Positions 51,567 through 60,146 of a DNA stretch of 64,000 bases are shown here, in pieces. The DNA comes from Neisseria sp. DTU_2020_1000833_1_SI_GRL_NUU_006. Its GTDB lineage: Bacteria; Pseudomonadota; Gammaproteobacteria; Burkholderiales; Neisseriaceae. The stretch spans positions 1,922,001 through 1,986,000 of the forward strand of contig CP135593.1 of the NCBI GenBank assembly GCA_032388755.1. The letters run 5' to 3'. The first letter of the stretch is position 1. Every line of letters begins with the position of its first letter. The notes under the pieces are model-generated. The model was not told where the DNA came from. It was given only the letters and a program-made list of their open reading frames with translations, and did not search any database. Made by a program: the position numbers and the translations under genes.

Positions 51567-54032
51567 TCAGCCTAACTCTGCCAACAAGGCTTTGGTTTTA
51601 TCCAAGATATCGCCGGTAGCCTCTTCCATCAGCTCTTGCAAAGTTTCACGGGCTGCACCAGGGTCTCCAATTTCGACATACATTTTTGCCAATTCGTATT
51701 TGGCTTCTAAAGGAGCGGTCATTCCGACGGATTCGGAAATAAAGCCTGAGTCAAATGCCGACTTGCTTACTTCTTCATCAACTGTTAGGTTTTCCCATTC
51801 GATGGTCTCTTCTACTCCGTTACCTTGGGAATCAGCCAATCCGAAATCTTCGTCGCTTTCTTGGAAGGTAATGCCTTCATCTTGTTTGATTTCAAAAGGC
51901 TCTTCGGCTACGGCTTCATCGGCTGAGGTATCAACGGAAGCAAACTCTAAAGCCTCGTCCCCATTTAATTTTTCAGACGATGTTTGCTCAGATGTTGTGA
52001 ACTCAGGCAGCGGCTCGATAGGCTGGGATTCGGTTTTTTCCGAGAAGAAGTCCCATCCTTCTTCTGCTTCTTCAAAGTCTTTGACATTTTCTGCGCTAAC
52101 AGTCTGCTCCTGCTGTTGAACCTCAGAAGCGTCGGAGGCTTCGTAGTCAAACTCCAAATCAGAAACTTCTTCCGCAACGGCGGATTCGGTATAAGAATAC
52201 TCTTCCTCACCTACTGAGGCATCCGCCTCTTTGGTTTCTTCACTAGCGTCATGGAAAGACGTGTCAAAGTTTGATTGGACCTCATCAAATTGCTGAATAT
52301 GGGCCGTATTATCAGGCTCTTCTACTGACTCCTCTTGATGTCTGCTTTCTATAACTACTGAAACCGGTTGATACGGATTCTCCGGCTCGGGCTCATAGAC
52401 GCTTTCTGTCGATTCAACAGAGTCCCAATCCAAATCACGGCGTTTTTCCGTTTCCTCATCCACGGTAACTGCGCTGGATACGATGCCGACGTGCTTATCG
52501 TCAATATCGTCAATATTAATATTGATCTCATCTTCAGCGGCTTCTTTGGCGGCATTGGGCTGCACAAAGAAAGCTTCGTCGTCAAAATCATCCTCGATAG
52601 ACAGTCCGTCAGGCTCTTCTTCAGGAACAACTTTCGCTTGAACAAACTGTTCAGGCTTCACCTCGTCGGCTATCACGGTTTCTGCAAAGCTAATGTCGTC
52701 ATCTTCTTCGTCATATCCTGCAGAAGGAACAGGTAGGGCAGGAGCGACAGCTGCTGCTTTTCGTTTGCCCAAAGCTTTCAGCAACAGCAACAATGCCAAC
52801 AGCGCACCGCCGCCGATTAACAGCCAGCGCCACAATCCGCCATCTTCAGACGACTCTTCTACTGCTTCGTTTTGAGTATCGGAATTTTGCTGGGCAGCCA
52901 AAGCTTCTTCAACTTGGGCTTCCTGCGTAGATTTTGCCGTTTCACTTGCAGCGGTTTGTTCTGCGATGCCGGGTTGCAATACTTCCTCAGTGCCTACGGA
53001 TGAAGCAGCTTGTTCTTGTGTTGCACCCTGTGGGGCGGAAGCGGCTGCTTGCGCCGGCTGTTGTTCAAGCTTGGCTTCTTTATTTGATTTGACCCCTTCA
53101 CCAGCCTTATCTTCACCTGCCTTATTTTCCGCAGATGCATTAGTTTTGGCGGCTTCTGGTTTTTCAGACGATGCCTTAGATGCTGCTGCGGTTTGCGGCT
53201 GCTGTTTGTCAGAAACAAGAGGTTTCTCGGCAGCCTGTTTGGCGGCTGCCTGTTTCATGTCGAATTGGGTCGGGATATTCAATACTTTTCCAGCCAACAT
53301 ATGGTCGGCATTTTTATTGATGAACACACCGGGGTTGGCTTTTACCAATGCCTGTATTGCCTGCTCGACCGTCATACCTTGAGGACGGATACGGGTCGCA
53401 ATTTCAGTTAGGGTTTCACCTTGTTTGACTAAATGTCGTTTGCCATAGCGCGGCTCGCCCTGTACAGAAGGGGCTGCATTTTGCGTCTGTTTAGGCTGCA
53501 CTTGGACATTTTTTGTTTTTTTATTGTCGATTCCTTCTTTACGCGTATTATTCGCAACATCTGCAGATGCATTTCCACTACGCAGCGCACGGTTAATCCG
53601 TTCGCGCGCGGCTTGACGGTCTATCTGCTGGGAAGCATATGCGGGAGGCGGCTCCTGACGAACGCGGGGCGTACTGTCGCCCTTGACCGAGTAATCAGCC
53701 GGATCGATGATTGCGGTATATTCTCGAGATTGAGAGCCGGTACTGACTTGGAAAATCAGCACAGGGTCTTTGATGGCTTTAGCCGAACGGATATTGATGA
53801 CGGCACGATCGCCCGCTCTGTGGACGCTGGTTCTGAGGTTGGCATTGGATACGGAAGCTTTGCCGCCGTTAAACAATGCCTGTGCTTCTTCTCCAGTTAC
53901 GGTGATGTTGCCGGAAAACGGCTCACCCAAATGCGATTGAACATTTAAACCGCCCAATCCTGCGTTTGCACCCACCGAAACCGCCAAGGCAACGGAGGCT
54001 GCGATAAGTTTGATTTTGTAATGTTTTTTCAA
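51567..54032 (-). CDS. fimV: FimV/TspA-family LysM protein
   Basis: Envelope protein required for type IV pilus assembly or twitching in related bacteria, known as TspA in Neisseria. The 821-aa precursor has a signal peptide ending GANA (24), the FimV N-terminal domain (GLGGLNVQSHLGEPFSGNI), a LysM domain (about 200-255), a Lys/Gln/Ala-rich linker, one membrane segment (about 398-420), a long acidic cytoplasmic region rich in Glu/Asp/Ser, and the C-terminal FimV motif AKYELAKMYVEIGDPGAARE. Several DUS-like sequences are read as SSEK or SSED. The LysM domain should bind peptidoglycan. Its promoter region is the A/T-rich gap upstream. Confidence 0.93.
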   Translation of the reverse strand: MKKHYKIKLIAASVALAVSVGANAGLGGLNVQSHLGEPFSGNITVTGEEAQALFNGGKASVSNANLRTSVHRAGDRAVINIRSAKAIKDPVLIFQVSTGSQSREYTAIIDPADYSVKGDSTPRVRQEPPPAYASQQIDRQAARERINRALRSGNASADVANNTRKEGIDNKKTKNVQVQPKQTQNAAPSVQGEPRYGKRHLVKQGETLTEIATRIRPQGMTVEQAIQALVKANPGVFINKNADHMLAGKVLNIPTQFDMKQAAAKQAAEKPLVSDKQQPQTAAASKASSEKPEAAKTNASAENKAGEDKAGEGVKSNKEAKLEQQPAQAAASAPQGATQEQAASSVGTEEVLQPGIAEQTAASETAKSTQEAQVEEALAAQQNSDTQNEAVEESSEDGGLWRWLLIGGGALLALLLLLKALGKRKAAAVAPALPVPSAGYDEEDDDISFAETVIADEVKPEQFVQAKVVPEEEPDGLSIEDDFDDEAFFVQPNAAKEAAEDEININIDDIDDKHVGIVSSAVTVDEETEKRRDLDWDSVESTESVYEPEPENPYQPVSVVIESRHQEESVEEPDNTAHIQQFDEVQSNFDTSFHDASEETKEADASVGEEEYSYTESAVAEEVSDLEFDYEASDASEVQQQEQTVSAENVKDFEEAEEGWDFFSEKTESQPIEPLPEFTTSEQTSSEKLNGDEALEFASVDTSADEAVAEEPFEIKQDEGITFQESDEDFGLADSQGNGVEETIEWENLTVDEEVSKSAFDSGFISESVGMTAPLEAKYELAKMYVEIGDPGAARETLQELMEEATGDILDKTKALLAELG

Positions 54033-54376
54033 AACTTGTCCCCTATGAAATGAATCCTGCAGTACTGCCGAGTACTTAACCGTCTATTACGATATATTAC
54101 GTTATGATATAGTCTAAGTCCCTAATCTGCCAAGTAACACTGTCATTTATGTTATCAAAAATGTCATAAACCGTTACTGTTTGCATCGGTGTGTTTCTTT
54201 TTTGCAAATCTATCGGGAACTTATTTTATCATTCCGTTTGCATTTTTAAAACCCTACAACAAACTGATGGCATATCAAACAAACCAAAGTTTCAGATTTG
54301 CGGTAATGCAAAAAACCGCAGCTGCCTGTATGATTGCCGTTTGATTGTTTGGTTTCCTCATTTTTGTTTTTTATAT
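54033..54376. other. Intergenic region between divergent fimV and yciB
   Basis: 344 A/T-rich bases with several TATA-like elements (for example TATATTACG near 54090-54100). It must hold both promoters, but I cannot assign them. No repeat, DUS or gene is visible, which is unusual for this window. Confidence 0.5.
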
Positions 54377-54907
54377 ATGAAAATTCTGAGTGATTTATTG
54401 GCGGTAATTTTGTTTTTTCTGACTTATACGGTTACGAAAGACATGATTGCCGCGACAGCCGTAGCTTTGGTAGTCGGTGTTTTGCAGGCAGCCTTTACCT
54501 ATTGGAAATTTAAAAAGCTGGATACGATGCAGTGGGTCGGATTGGTTTTAATCGTGGTATTCGGCGGGGCGACCATCCTGCTGAAAGATCCGCGATTCAT
54601 CATGTGGAAACCGACCGTATTGTTTTGGATAGGCGCACTGGTCTTACTTTTCAGCCACCTTGCCGGAAAAAACGGACTTAAGGCTACAATGGGCAAGGAA
54701 CTCGAATTGTCCGATACCGTCTGGAATAATCTGACCTATGCTTGGATAGCGTTTCTCGTATTTATGGGCATAGCCAACTGGTTTGTATTCACTCATTTTG
54801 AAAGTCATTGGGTGAATTACAAGATGTTCGGTTCGACCGGACTGATGTTCGCTTTCTTTATCGCTCAAGGTATTTATTTGGGCAAACATTTACCAAAGGA
54901 GAATTAA
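54377..54907 (+). CDS. yciB: Inner-membrane septation protein A (YciB family)
   Basis: Polytopic inner-membrane protein linked to cell-envelope growth and septation. The 176-aa product has five predicted membrane segments and the family motifs KILSDLLAVILFFLTY, GGATILLKDPRFIMWKPTVL and DTVWNNLTYAWIAFLVFMG. The ATG at 54377 matches the family start; an extended frame upstream is A/T-rich and not family-like. It forms an operon with yciI and bolA (3-base gap, then overlap). Confidence 0.93.
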   Translation: MKILSDLLAVILFFLTYTVTKDMIAATAVALVVGVLQAAFTYWKFKKLDTMQWVGLVLIVVFGGATILLKDPRFIMWKPTVLFWIGALVLLFSHLAGKNGLKATMGKELELSDTVWNNLTYAWIAFLVFMGIANWFVFTHFESHWVNYKMFGSTGLMFAFFIAQGIYLGKHLPKEN

Positions 54908-54910
54908 GCA

Positions 54911-55201
54911 ATGGAGTATTATATGCTTTTGGCCACTGATGCAGACGACGTACATGAAGCCCGTATGGCTGCACGTCCCGATCATCTGAAACGTTTGGAA
55001 GCCCTGCAAGCCGAAGGGCGCCTTTTGACAGCCGGACCGAATCCTCTGCCCGACAATCCCGAACGCGTCTCCGGCAGCCTTATCATCGCCCAATTCGCAT
55101 CGCTTGACGAAGCCCAAGAATGGGCGGAACAAGATCCTTATGTCGCTGCGGGCGTATATGAGGAAGTTTTGATTAAGCCCTACAAAGCTGTTTTTAAATA
55201 A
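54911..55201 (+). CDS. YciI family protein
   Basis: Small dimeric alpha-beta-barrel protein of unknown cellular role; some YCII relatives have enzyme-like active sites. The 96-aa product has the conserved MAARPDHLKRLEALQAEGRL (His and Arg near the putative site), LLTAGPNPL and the acidic EWAEQDPYVAAGVYEEVLIKPY. Its stop overlaps the bolA start by one base (TAATG). Conserved next to yciB in Neisseria. Confidence 0.9.
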   Translation: MEYYMLLATDADDVHEARMAARPDHLKRLEALQAEGRLLTAGPNPLPDNPERVSGSLIIAQFASLDEAQEWAEQDPYVAAGVYEEVLIKPYKAVFK

Positions 55202-55470
55202 TGGATATGCGTTCAGCAATAGAAGGTCGCCTGAAAACTCTAAATCCTCAGATATTCGAGTTTCAAGACGACAGCCATTTGCACAAAGGACACGCAGGCA
55301 ATAAAGGCGGGGGGCATTATGCTGTAACCGTCGTCAGCGAGGCTTTCACCGGGATGAAACGTATTGAACGCCAACGCATGGTTCAAAACCTGCTCCAAGA
55401 CCTGTTTGCCGGCGGTTTCATCCATGCCTTAAGCATTAAGGCGGCAACGCCCGACGAATATTTCCATTGA
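55201..55470 (+). CDS. BolA family protein
   Basis: Small regulator/iron-sulfur partner, usually working with monothiol glutaredoxins. The 89-aa product has the BolA fold: the helix MRSAIEGRLKTLNPQIFEF, then DDSHLHKGHAG, the conserved HYAVTVVSEAFTGMKRIERQRMV and the recognition-like end FAGGFIHALSIKAATPDEY. The DNA encoding EGRLK is a variant DUS (AGGTCGCCTGAA, 55222-55233). Translationally coupled to yciI. Confidence 0.92.
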   Translation: MDMRSAIEGRLKTLNPQIFEFQDDSHLHKGHAGNKGGGHYAVTVVSEAFTGMKRIERQRMVQNLLQDLFAGGFIHALSIKAATPDEYFH

Positions 55471-55504
55471 ATTATCCGTAGTGTTTCAAATTAAAGAGAA
55501 GATT

Positions 55505-56377
55505 ATGAGAAAAACCCATTTTACAGCCGCATTGGTTATGGCCGCCCTATCCTGCAGCCTGTTTGCCCAAACTTTGGTTACCGTCAACGGACAAACCATC
55601 GACAGCAGCGTGATTGACGGACAAGTTGCCGCCTTGCGTGCTGAAAACAAACAAATCCAGGATTCTCCACAACTGCGACAAGAGCTGGCCAACCGCCAAG
55701 TTATCAGCACGGTTATCGCGCAAGAAGCCAGACGCCGCAAACTGGACCAAAGTGCGGAATTCAAAAAAGCCCTCGAACAAGCCCGTGCAGATGCGAAGAA
55801 ACAAGGTGCGGACAAAAAACCGTCCTTCAAAACAGAATGGGCGGCATTTGAAGACGACCTGCTCGGACAAGCTCTGGCCATCGACGTATTGCGCAAAAAT
55901 CCTGTCAACGAACAAGAAATTAAAAAATCCTACGATGAATTTGCCAAATTCTACCAAGGCAGTCAGGAAGTACGCCTAGGGGAAATCGTCACCCGAACTA
56001 AAGCCGACGGACAAAAAGCTGCTGCCGATTTGAAGGCGAAGAAGGCTTTTGCCGCAGTATTGAAACAATATTCGATTGATGAAGAAGCCAAAAAAGCAGG
56101 CGGTATTCCTCAAGCTTATGTTCCGCTGAAAGACTTGCAAGAAGCCGCACCGCCGTTGTACGCAGCAATCAAAGACCTGAAAAAAGGCGAAGCGACATCC
56201 GAGCCGCTGCAAGACGGTAATTCTTACGCCGTGTTTTACGTTGACGACCGCCGCGATGTCAAAGTCCCTGCCTTTAACGAAATCAAAGGCAGCATAGCCC
56301 GCGACCTGAGTACTGCCCGCATTGACGACACTATGCGTGCGCTCTTGCAAAAAGCTGACATCAAACCTGCCAAATAA
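55505..56377 (+). CDS. Periplasmic parvulin-type peptidyl-prolyl isomerase
   Basis: Folding catalyst or chaperone for exported proteins, of the PpiC/SurA/PrsA kind. The 290-aa precursor has a signal peptide MRKTHFTAALVMAALSCSLFA (21), an N-terminal chaperone part (to about 135) and one parvulin domain (about 140-250) with VRLGEIVTRTKADGQKAAAD, AVLKQYSIDEEAKKAGGIPQ and FYVDDRRDVKVPAFNEIKG. The relative in Campylobacter is the cell-binding factor PEB4. The ATG at 55505 is preferred to an earlier frame start because it begins the signal peptide. It follows bolA by 34 bases and may be in the same operon. Confidence 0.9.
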   Translation: MRKTHFTAALVMAALSCSLFAQTLVTVNGQTIDSSVIDGQVAALRAENKQIQDSPQLRQELANRQVISTVIAQEARRRKLDQSAEFKKALEQARADAKKQGADKKPSFKTEWAAFEDDLLGQALAIDVLRKNPVNEQEIKKSYDEFAKFYQGSQEVRLGEIVTRTKADGQKAAADLKAKKAFAAVLKQYSIDEEAKKAGGIPQAYVPLKDLQEAAPPLYAAIKDLKKGEATSEPLQDGNSYAVFYVDDRRDVKVPAFNEIKGSIARDLSTARIDDTMRALLQKADIKPAK

Positions 56378-56452
56378 CCTTTAAGCTTCCTATAACGGAT
56401 AAGTAAAGGAAATTAAGCCGGATTCTTTTTGCTGCATTGATGCAATCCACCT

Positions 56453-56493
56453 AAAGGTCGTCTGAAACCATAACGTTTTTCAGACGACCTTTT
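56453..56493 (+). terminator. DUS hairpin after the isomerase gene
   Basis: AAAGGTCGTCTGAAA pairs with TTTCAGACGACCTTTT; it ends the yciB-yciI-bolA-isomerase unit. Confidence 0.75.
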
Positions 56494-56572
56494 CTACCTG
56501 CATTGCTGTTGAAACACTTGTGTATCTGAATCCGCCGTCAACCAATCTTTTGAATAGAGATAAAAAACCGCT

Positions 56573-57034
56573 ATGCGAGCCGTCATCCAAAAAGTGAGTT
56601 GTTCCCGCGTCGATGTATTGAACGGAAATCATAAGGAAACCTGCGCAGAAATCGATAACGGGTTGATGATATTGCTCGGCGTTACCCACGACGATACCGA
56701 ATTAGATGCGCGCTACATTGCCGACAAAGCCGCCAATCTGCGCATTTTCGAAGACGATGCCGGCAAATTGAACCTGTCCGTCAAAGATGTCGGCGGCTCA
56801 ATCCTGCTGGTTTCACAATTCACGTTGTATGCCGATGCACGAAATGGCCGCCGCCCGTCTTTCTCGGCAGCCGCCCCTGCCGAACAGGCGCAAACGCTCT
56901 ATCTGCATACCGCAGAACTATTGCGCGGACATGGTTTGAACGTACAAACCGGCCACTTCCAAACACATATGCAGGTCAGCCTGTGCAACGACGGCCCCGT
57001 TACCCTGCTGCTGGACTCGCAAAAACTGTTTTGA
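56573..57034 (+). CDS. dtd: D-aminoacyl-tRNA deacylase
   Basis: Proofreading enzyme that frees tRNA from D-amino acids and glycine mischarged to tRNA-Ala. The 153-aa product has the active-site motifs SQFTLYADARNGRRPSF (Ser81-Gln82) and the Gly141-Pro142 cross-subunit motif in CNDGPVTLLLDS. In many bacteria the residue before Gly is Ser (NSGPVT); here it is Asp140. A Correia-type element lies directly downstream. Confidence 0.94.
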   Translation: MRAVIQKVSCSRVDVLNGNHKETCAEIDNGLMILLGVTHDDTELDARYIADKAANLRIFEDDAGKLNLSVKDVGGSILLVSQFTLYADARNGRRPSFSAAAPAEQAQTLYLHTAELLRGHGLNVQTGHFQTHMQVSLCNDGPVTLLLDSQKLF

Positions 57035-57053
57035 CGAAAATCCTGCTGCAAGA

Positions 57054-57161
57054 TATAGTGGATTAAAATAAAAATGAGACAAGGCGCCAACGTCCGCCGT
57101 GTACAAGGTAGTACATAAGGGCGTTGGCAACGCCGTATCATTGCAATTTTAATCCACTATA
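57054..57161. mobile_element. Divergent Correia-type element
   Basis: 108 bases with the standard TATAGTGGATTAA / TTAATCCACTATA ends but a different interior (AATGAGACAAGGCGCCAACG, then GGGCGTTGGCAACGCCGTAT). The inner bases form their own inverted repeat, GGCGCCAACG near the left and CGTTGGCAACGCC near the right. It lies between convergent dtd and aat. Confidence 0.75.
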
Positions 57162-57192
57162 AAACAAGTATTGCCCTTGCCTAATATAATCC

Positions 57193-57239
57193 AAAGGTCG
57201 TCTGAAAAACCAAAAATTGGGTTTTCAGACGACCTTTTT
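57193..57239. terminator. DUS hairpin between convergent dtd and aat
   Basis: AAAGGTCGTCTGAAAAAC pairs with GGTTTTCAGACGACCTTTTT with T-rich tails on both strands. Confidence 0.75.
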
Positions 57240-57279
57240 CTATTCGCTTCTGACTCGAAGCCGACTCTATATCCTGCCG

Positions 57280-58005
57280 CTATTCCAACGTTCCACCCAC
57301 TACCCGCGCGCCCAACGCTTCATTCAAAGGCAAAGCATTCAAGCGTTGCAAGGTCGTCTGAAATTCGGCGAACGGTATCGATTCCGAACCGAAACGATGC
57401 ATATGCAGGGTATCTTGCTGACAGTCAATCAACTCGATGCCCAGTTCGGCAAGAAACGGGACGGCTCGCGCAAAGGCGATTTTGGAGGCATCCGGCTCAA
57501 GGGCGAACATGGATTCTCCGTAAAACACCCGTCCGATTTGTACGCCGTAAAAGCCGCCCGCCAGTTTCAGACGACCTGTTTCATCGGGATAGAAACATTC
57601 AAACGAATGCGCATGACCCAAGCGGTGCAGCTCGGTATAAGCGGCTTGGAACTCGGGAACAATCCATGTACCGTCCTGACCGGGGCGCGGAAAGGCGGCG
57701 CAATGCGCAATGACGGTTTCGAAACATTGGTTGACCGTTACCCGATAGGGTTTGTTGCGCAAGGTTTTCGCCAACGAACGCCCGATATGCAGATTTTCAG
57801 GCACGATGACGGCGCGCGGATCTATGGTGTACCAAAAAAACCAACCGTTTTCGCTGAACCAAGGAAAAATCCCCTGCCGATACGCCGACAGCAGCCGTCC
57901 CGTATCCAAATCGCGGCTGATACCGACCAAGCCGTCGCGTTCTTCCAGCGCGTAAAACGGGTCGGGGAAAGTGTAATCATTAGGGTAAAGCAAGGGGATA
58001 CTCAT
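57280..58005 (-). CDS. aat: Leucyl/phenylalanyl-tRNA--protein transferase
   Basis: N-end-rule enzyme that adds Leu or Phe to proteins with N-terminal Arg or Lys, marking them for ClpAP. The 241-aa product has YRQGIFPWFSENG and the family pattern WIVPEFQAAYTELHRLGHAH SFE split by the usual GHAHS motif, plus GGFYGVQIGRVFYGESMFA. An internal DUS is read as TGRLKLAGG; another lies near 57350 (FQTTL). The start ATG at 58005 follows AGGATTTCCG. Confidence 0.94.
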   Translation of the reverse strand: MSIPLLYPNDYTFPDPFYALEERDGLVGISRDLDTGRLLSAYRQGIFPWFSENGWFFWYTIDPRAVIVPENLHIGRSLAKTLRNKPYRVTVNQCFETVIAHCAAFPRPGQDGTWIVPEFQAAYTELHRLGHAHSFECFYPDETGRLKLAGGFYGVQIGRVFYGESMFALEPDASKIAFARAVPFLAELGIELIDCQQDTLHMHRFGSESIPFAEFQTTLQRLNALPLNEALGARVVGGTLE

Positions 58006-58065
58006 CGGAAATCCTAAAATATTTTCTAGTTCTCAGTAGTACGCTGTTCACGTTCCGCAAAAAAT

Positions 58066-58103
58066 TTCAGACGACCCCAAATTCTCATCCGAGGTCGTCT
58101 GAA
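58066..58103. terminator. Inverted DUS pair between fur and aat
   Basis: TTCAGACGACC (58066-58076) and GGTCGTCTGAA (58093-58103), just after the fur stop on the minus strand. Confidence 0.55.
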
Positions 58104-58128
58104 CATCAAACATCTTTTAAAACGGGAA

Positions 58129-58563
58129 TCAGCGTTTGCTCTTCGCTTGGCATTCGCCGCACACGCCGTACATATAAAGCGCATGGTCAACGATGCGGTA
58201 GCCGTTTTCTTCCGCGATTTTGTCTTGCAAGGCTTCGATTTCGGGATTGTGGAATTCCGTTACCTCGCCGCATTTCACGCAGACGATATGATCGTGGTGG
58301 TCGCCTTTGTCCAATTCGTAAACCGCCTTGCCGGTTTCAAAATGGTGGCGCTGCAAAATGCCTGCCTGCTCGAACTGGGTCAATACGCGGTAAATCGTCG
58401 CTACGCCGATTTCCACACCCTCTTCCAGCAAAATACGGTACACATCTTCAGCACTCAAATGCTCTTCAGCATGCGACTCGAACAAATCCAAGATTTTCAA
58501 ACGCGGACCGGTAACCTTCAAACCGCTGTCTTTCAATTGCGCAATATTGCTGAATTTTTCCAT
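58129..58563 (-). CDS. fur: Ferric uptake regulator
   Basis: Iron-responsive repressor. The 144-aa product has the winged-helix domain with GLKVTGPRLKIL and GVATIYRVLTQFEQAGI, the metal site HHDH (89-92) and two CxxC pairs (Cys95/Cys98, Cys135/Cys138). The ATG at 58563 fits the family; the frame upstream is open but A/T-rich and unlike Fur. The divergent gene is bamE. The 221-base gap holds a spaced inverted repeat and a Fur-box-like sequence, so autoregulation is plausible. Confidence 0.96.
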   Translation of the reverse strand: MEKFSNIAQLKDSGLKVTGPRLKILDLFESHAEEHLSAEDVYRILLEEGVEIGVATIYRVLTQFEQAGILQRHHFETGKAVYELDKGDHHDHIVCVKCGEVTEFHNPEIEALQDKIAEENGYRIVDHALYMYGVCGECQAKSKR

Positions 58564-58674
58564 AATATTCAATATCCCTGTGAAGTAATAGACGTTATAA
58601 TACGCAATTTCAGCCCGCTTGCCCACTATTACGCCATAGCGGTTTGCAATAAAACCACAAGTTTTGTTTGCATA

Positions 58675-58722
58675 CAAACGATAGCCGGCTGAAATTATAA
58701 TCAAAGAGATGATTATCGTTTG
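58675..58722. promoter_or_regulatory. Spaced inverted repeat in the fur-bamE gap
   Basis: CAAACGATA (58675-58683) and its perfect inverse TATCGTTTG (58714-58722), 30 bases apart, flank a TATAAT (58696-58701). The first arm is part of a small palindrome GTTTG-CATA-CAAAC (58666-58679). Confidence 0.5.
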
Positions 58723-58723
58723 C
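58705..58723. promoter_or_regulatory. Candidate Fur box
   Basis: Read on the minus strand, GATAATCAT is identical to the core of the Fur consensus; over 19 positions I count 12 matches to GATAATGATAATCATTATC. It overlaps the right arm of the inverted repeat. Confidence 0.35.
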
Positions 58724-58784
58724 TTTTTCAAAAAATTCAAGCAATGATACCCTTCCACCCGAACTCGAACAGAAAGGCATATCC

Positions 58785-59168
58785 GTGAACAAACCCCTCT
58801 GTCTTGCCCTCGCCGCCCTCATCGGACTTTCCGCATGCAGCGCCGAACGCGTTTCCCTGTTCCCCTCTTACAAACTCAAAGTCATCCAAGGCAACGAACT
58901 TGATCCCCGCGCCGTCGTCTCCCTCCAAGCAGGCATGAGCCGCGACCAAGTCCAACTCCTGCTTGGCACCCCGCTGCTGCGCGACGCATTCCATGCCGAC
59001 CGTTGGGACTACACCTTCAATACCAGCCGCAACGGCATCATCAAAGACCGCAGCAACCTCACCGTTTATTTTGAAAACGACGTCCTTGTCCGAGCAGAAG
59101 GCGATGCCATCCAAAAATCCATCGAAACCCTCCAAGCCGAACAAAAAGCAGCCCAAACTGCACAATAA
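58785..59168 (+). CDS. bamE: BamE (SmpA/OmlA) lipoprotein of the BAM complex
   Basis: Accessory lipoprotein in outer-membrane protein assembly. The 127-aa precursor has a lipoprotein signal with lipobox LSAC (Cys18), then the BamE core: LQAGMSRDQVQLLLGTPLL, RDAFHADRWDYTF and LTVYFENDVLVRAEGD. The start is a GTG at 58785, preceded by AGAAAGG; no ATG fits the signal peptide. It is followed by dapB after 16 bases, so the two are probably co-transcribed. This bamE-fur divergence is common in Proteobacteria. Confidence 0.94.
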   Translation: MNKPLCLALAALIGLSACSAERVSLFPSYKLKVIQGNELDPRAVVSLQAGMSRDQVQLLLGTPLLRDAFHADRWDYTFNTSRNGIIKDRSNLTVYFENDVLVRAEGDAIQKSIETLQAEQKAAQTAQ

Positions 59169-59184
59169 TCACTAAGGAAACCGC

Positions 59185-59994
59185 ATGAGCGCATTAAAAA
59201 TCGCCATCGCCGGCGTCAACGGCCGCATGGGGCGCGTACTGGTTGAAGCCGTCAACAACCATCCCGACACCGTCCTCTCCGGCGCACTCGAACACGCCGG
59301 CTCTGAAGTCTTAGGCTTGGACGCAGGTTTCGCCTCCGGCATCAAAACCGGCATCGCCATTTCAGACGACGTTGACGCCGTCCTCGCCCAAAGCGACGTA
59401 CTCATCGACTTTACCCGCCCAGAGCCGACCCTGAAACACCTGCAAAAATGCGTTGAAAAAGGCGTCAACATCATCATCGGCACCACCGGTTTCGACGACG
59501 CAGGCAAAGCCGCCATCCAAGCCGCAGGCGAAAAAACAGGCGTCGTCTTCGCCGCCAACTTCAGCGTCGGCGTCAACCTCACCTTCCACATCCTCGACAC
59601 CGTCGCCCGCGTCCTCAACGAAGGCTACGACATCGAAATCATTGAAGGCCACCACCGCCACAAAGTCGACGCCCCCAGCGGCACCGCCCTGCGCATGGGC
59701 GAAGTCATCGCCGACGCACTCGGCCGCGACCTCAAACAATGCGCCGTTTACGGCCGCGAAGGCCACACCGGCCCGCGCGATCCGTCCACCATCGGCTTCG
59801 CCACCGTCCGCGCAGGCGACATCGTCGGCGACCACACCGCCCTCTTCGCCACCGACGGCGAACGCGTCGAAATCACCCACAAAGCCAGCAGCCGCATGAC
59901 CTTCGCCGCCGGAGCCGTCCGCGCCGCAGTTTGGGTCAACGGCAAAACAGGTTTGTACGATATGCAGGATGTTTTGGGATTGAAAAACCGCTAA
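59185..59994 (+). CDS. dapB: 4-hydroxy-tetrahydrodipicolinate reductase
   Basis: Second step of the diaminopimelate/lysine pathway, supplying peptidoglycan. The 269-aa product has the NAD(P)H loop IAGVNGRMGRVL (8-19), the substrate motif EGHHRHKVDAPSGTA with catalytic His156 and Lys160, and ARAG-like TVRAGDIVGDHT. An internal DUS near 59360 is read as ISDDVDA. The ATG follows AAGGAAACCGC. A DUS terminator follows. Confidence 0.96.
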   Translation: MSALKIAIAGVNGRMGRVLVEAVNNHPDTVLSGALEHAGSEVLGLDAGFASGIKTGIAISDDVDAVLAQSDVLIDFTRPEPTLKHLQKCVEKGVNIIIGTTGFDDAGKAAIQAAGEKTGVVFAANFSVGVNLTFHILDTVARVLNEGYDIEIIEGHHRHKVDAPSGTALRMGEVIADALGRDLKQCAVYGREGHTGPRDPSTIGFATVRAGDIVGDHTALFATDGERVEITHKASSRMTFAAGAVRAAVWVNGKTGLYDMQDVLGLKNR

Positions 59995-60017
59995 AGCCGT
60001 TTTCATCCGTATGACAC

Positions 60018-60056
60018 AAAAAGGTCGTCTGAAAAAAGTTTTTCAGACGACCTTTT
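60018..60056 (+). terminator. DUS hairpin after dapB
   Basis: AAAAGGTCGTCTGAAAAA pairs with TTTTTCAGACGACCTTTT. Confidence 0.8.
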
Positions 60057-60146
60057 GATTATTTACAGCATTTAACTCTCTGCGAAGCAAATAATCACAA
60101 AAAATATCCAACGCATATTCCTTATGTAGTGAATATTTTTCTGATG

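Noticed and set aside
58564..58758. 65-codon N-terminal extension of Fur
   Set aside because: The stretch is A/T-rich, contains the divergent promoter region and is absent from Fur proteins.
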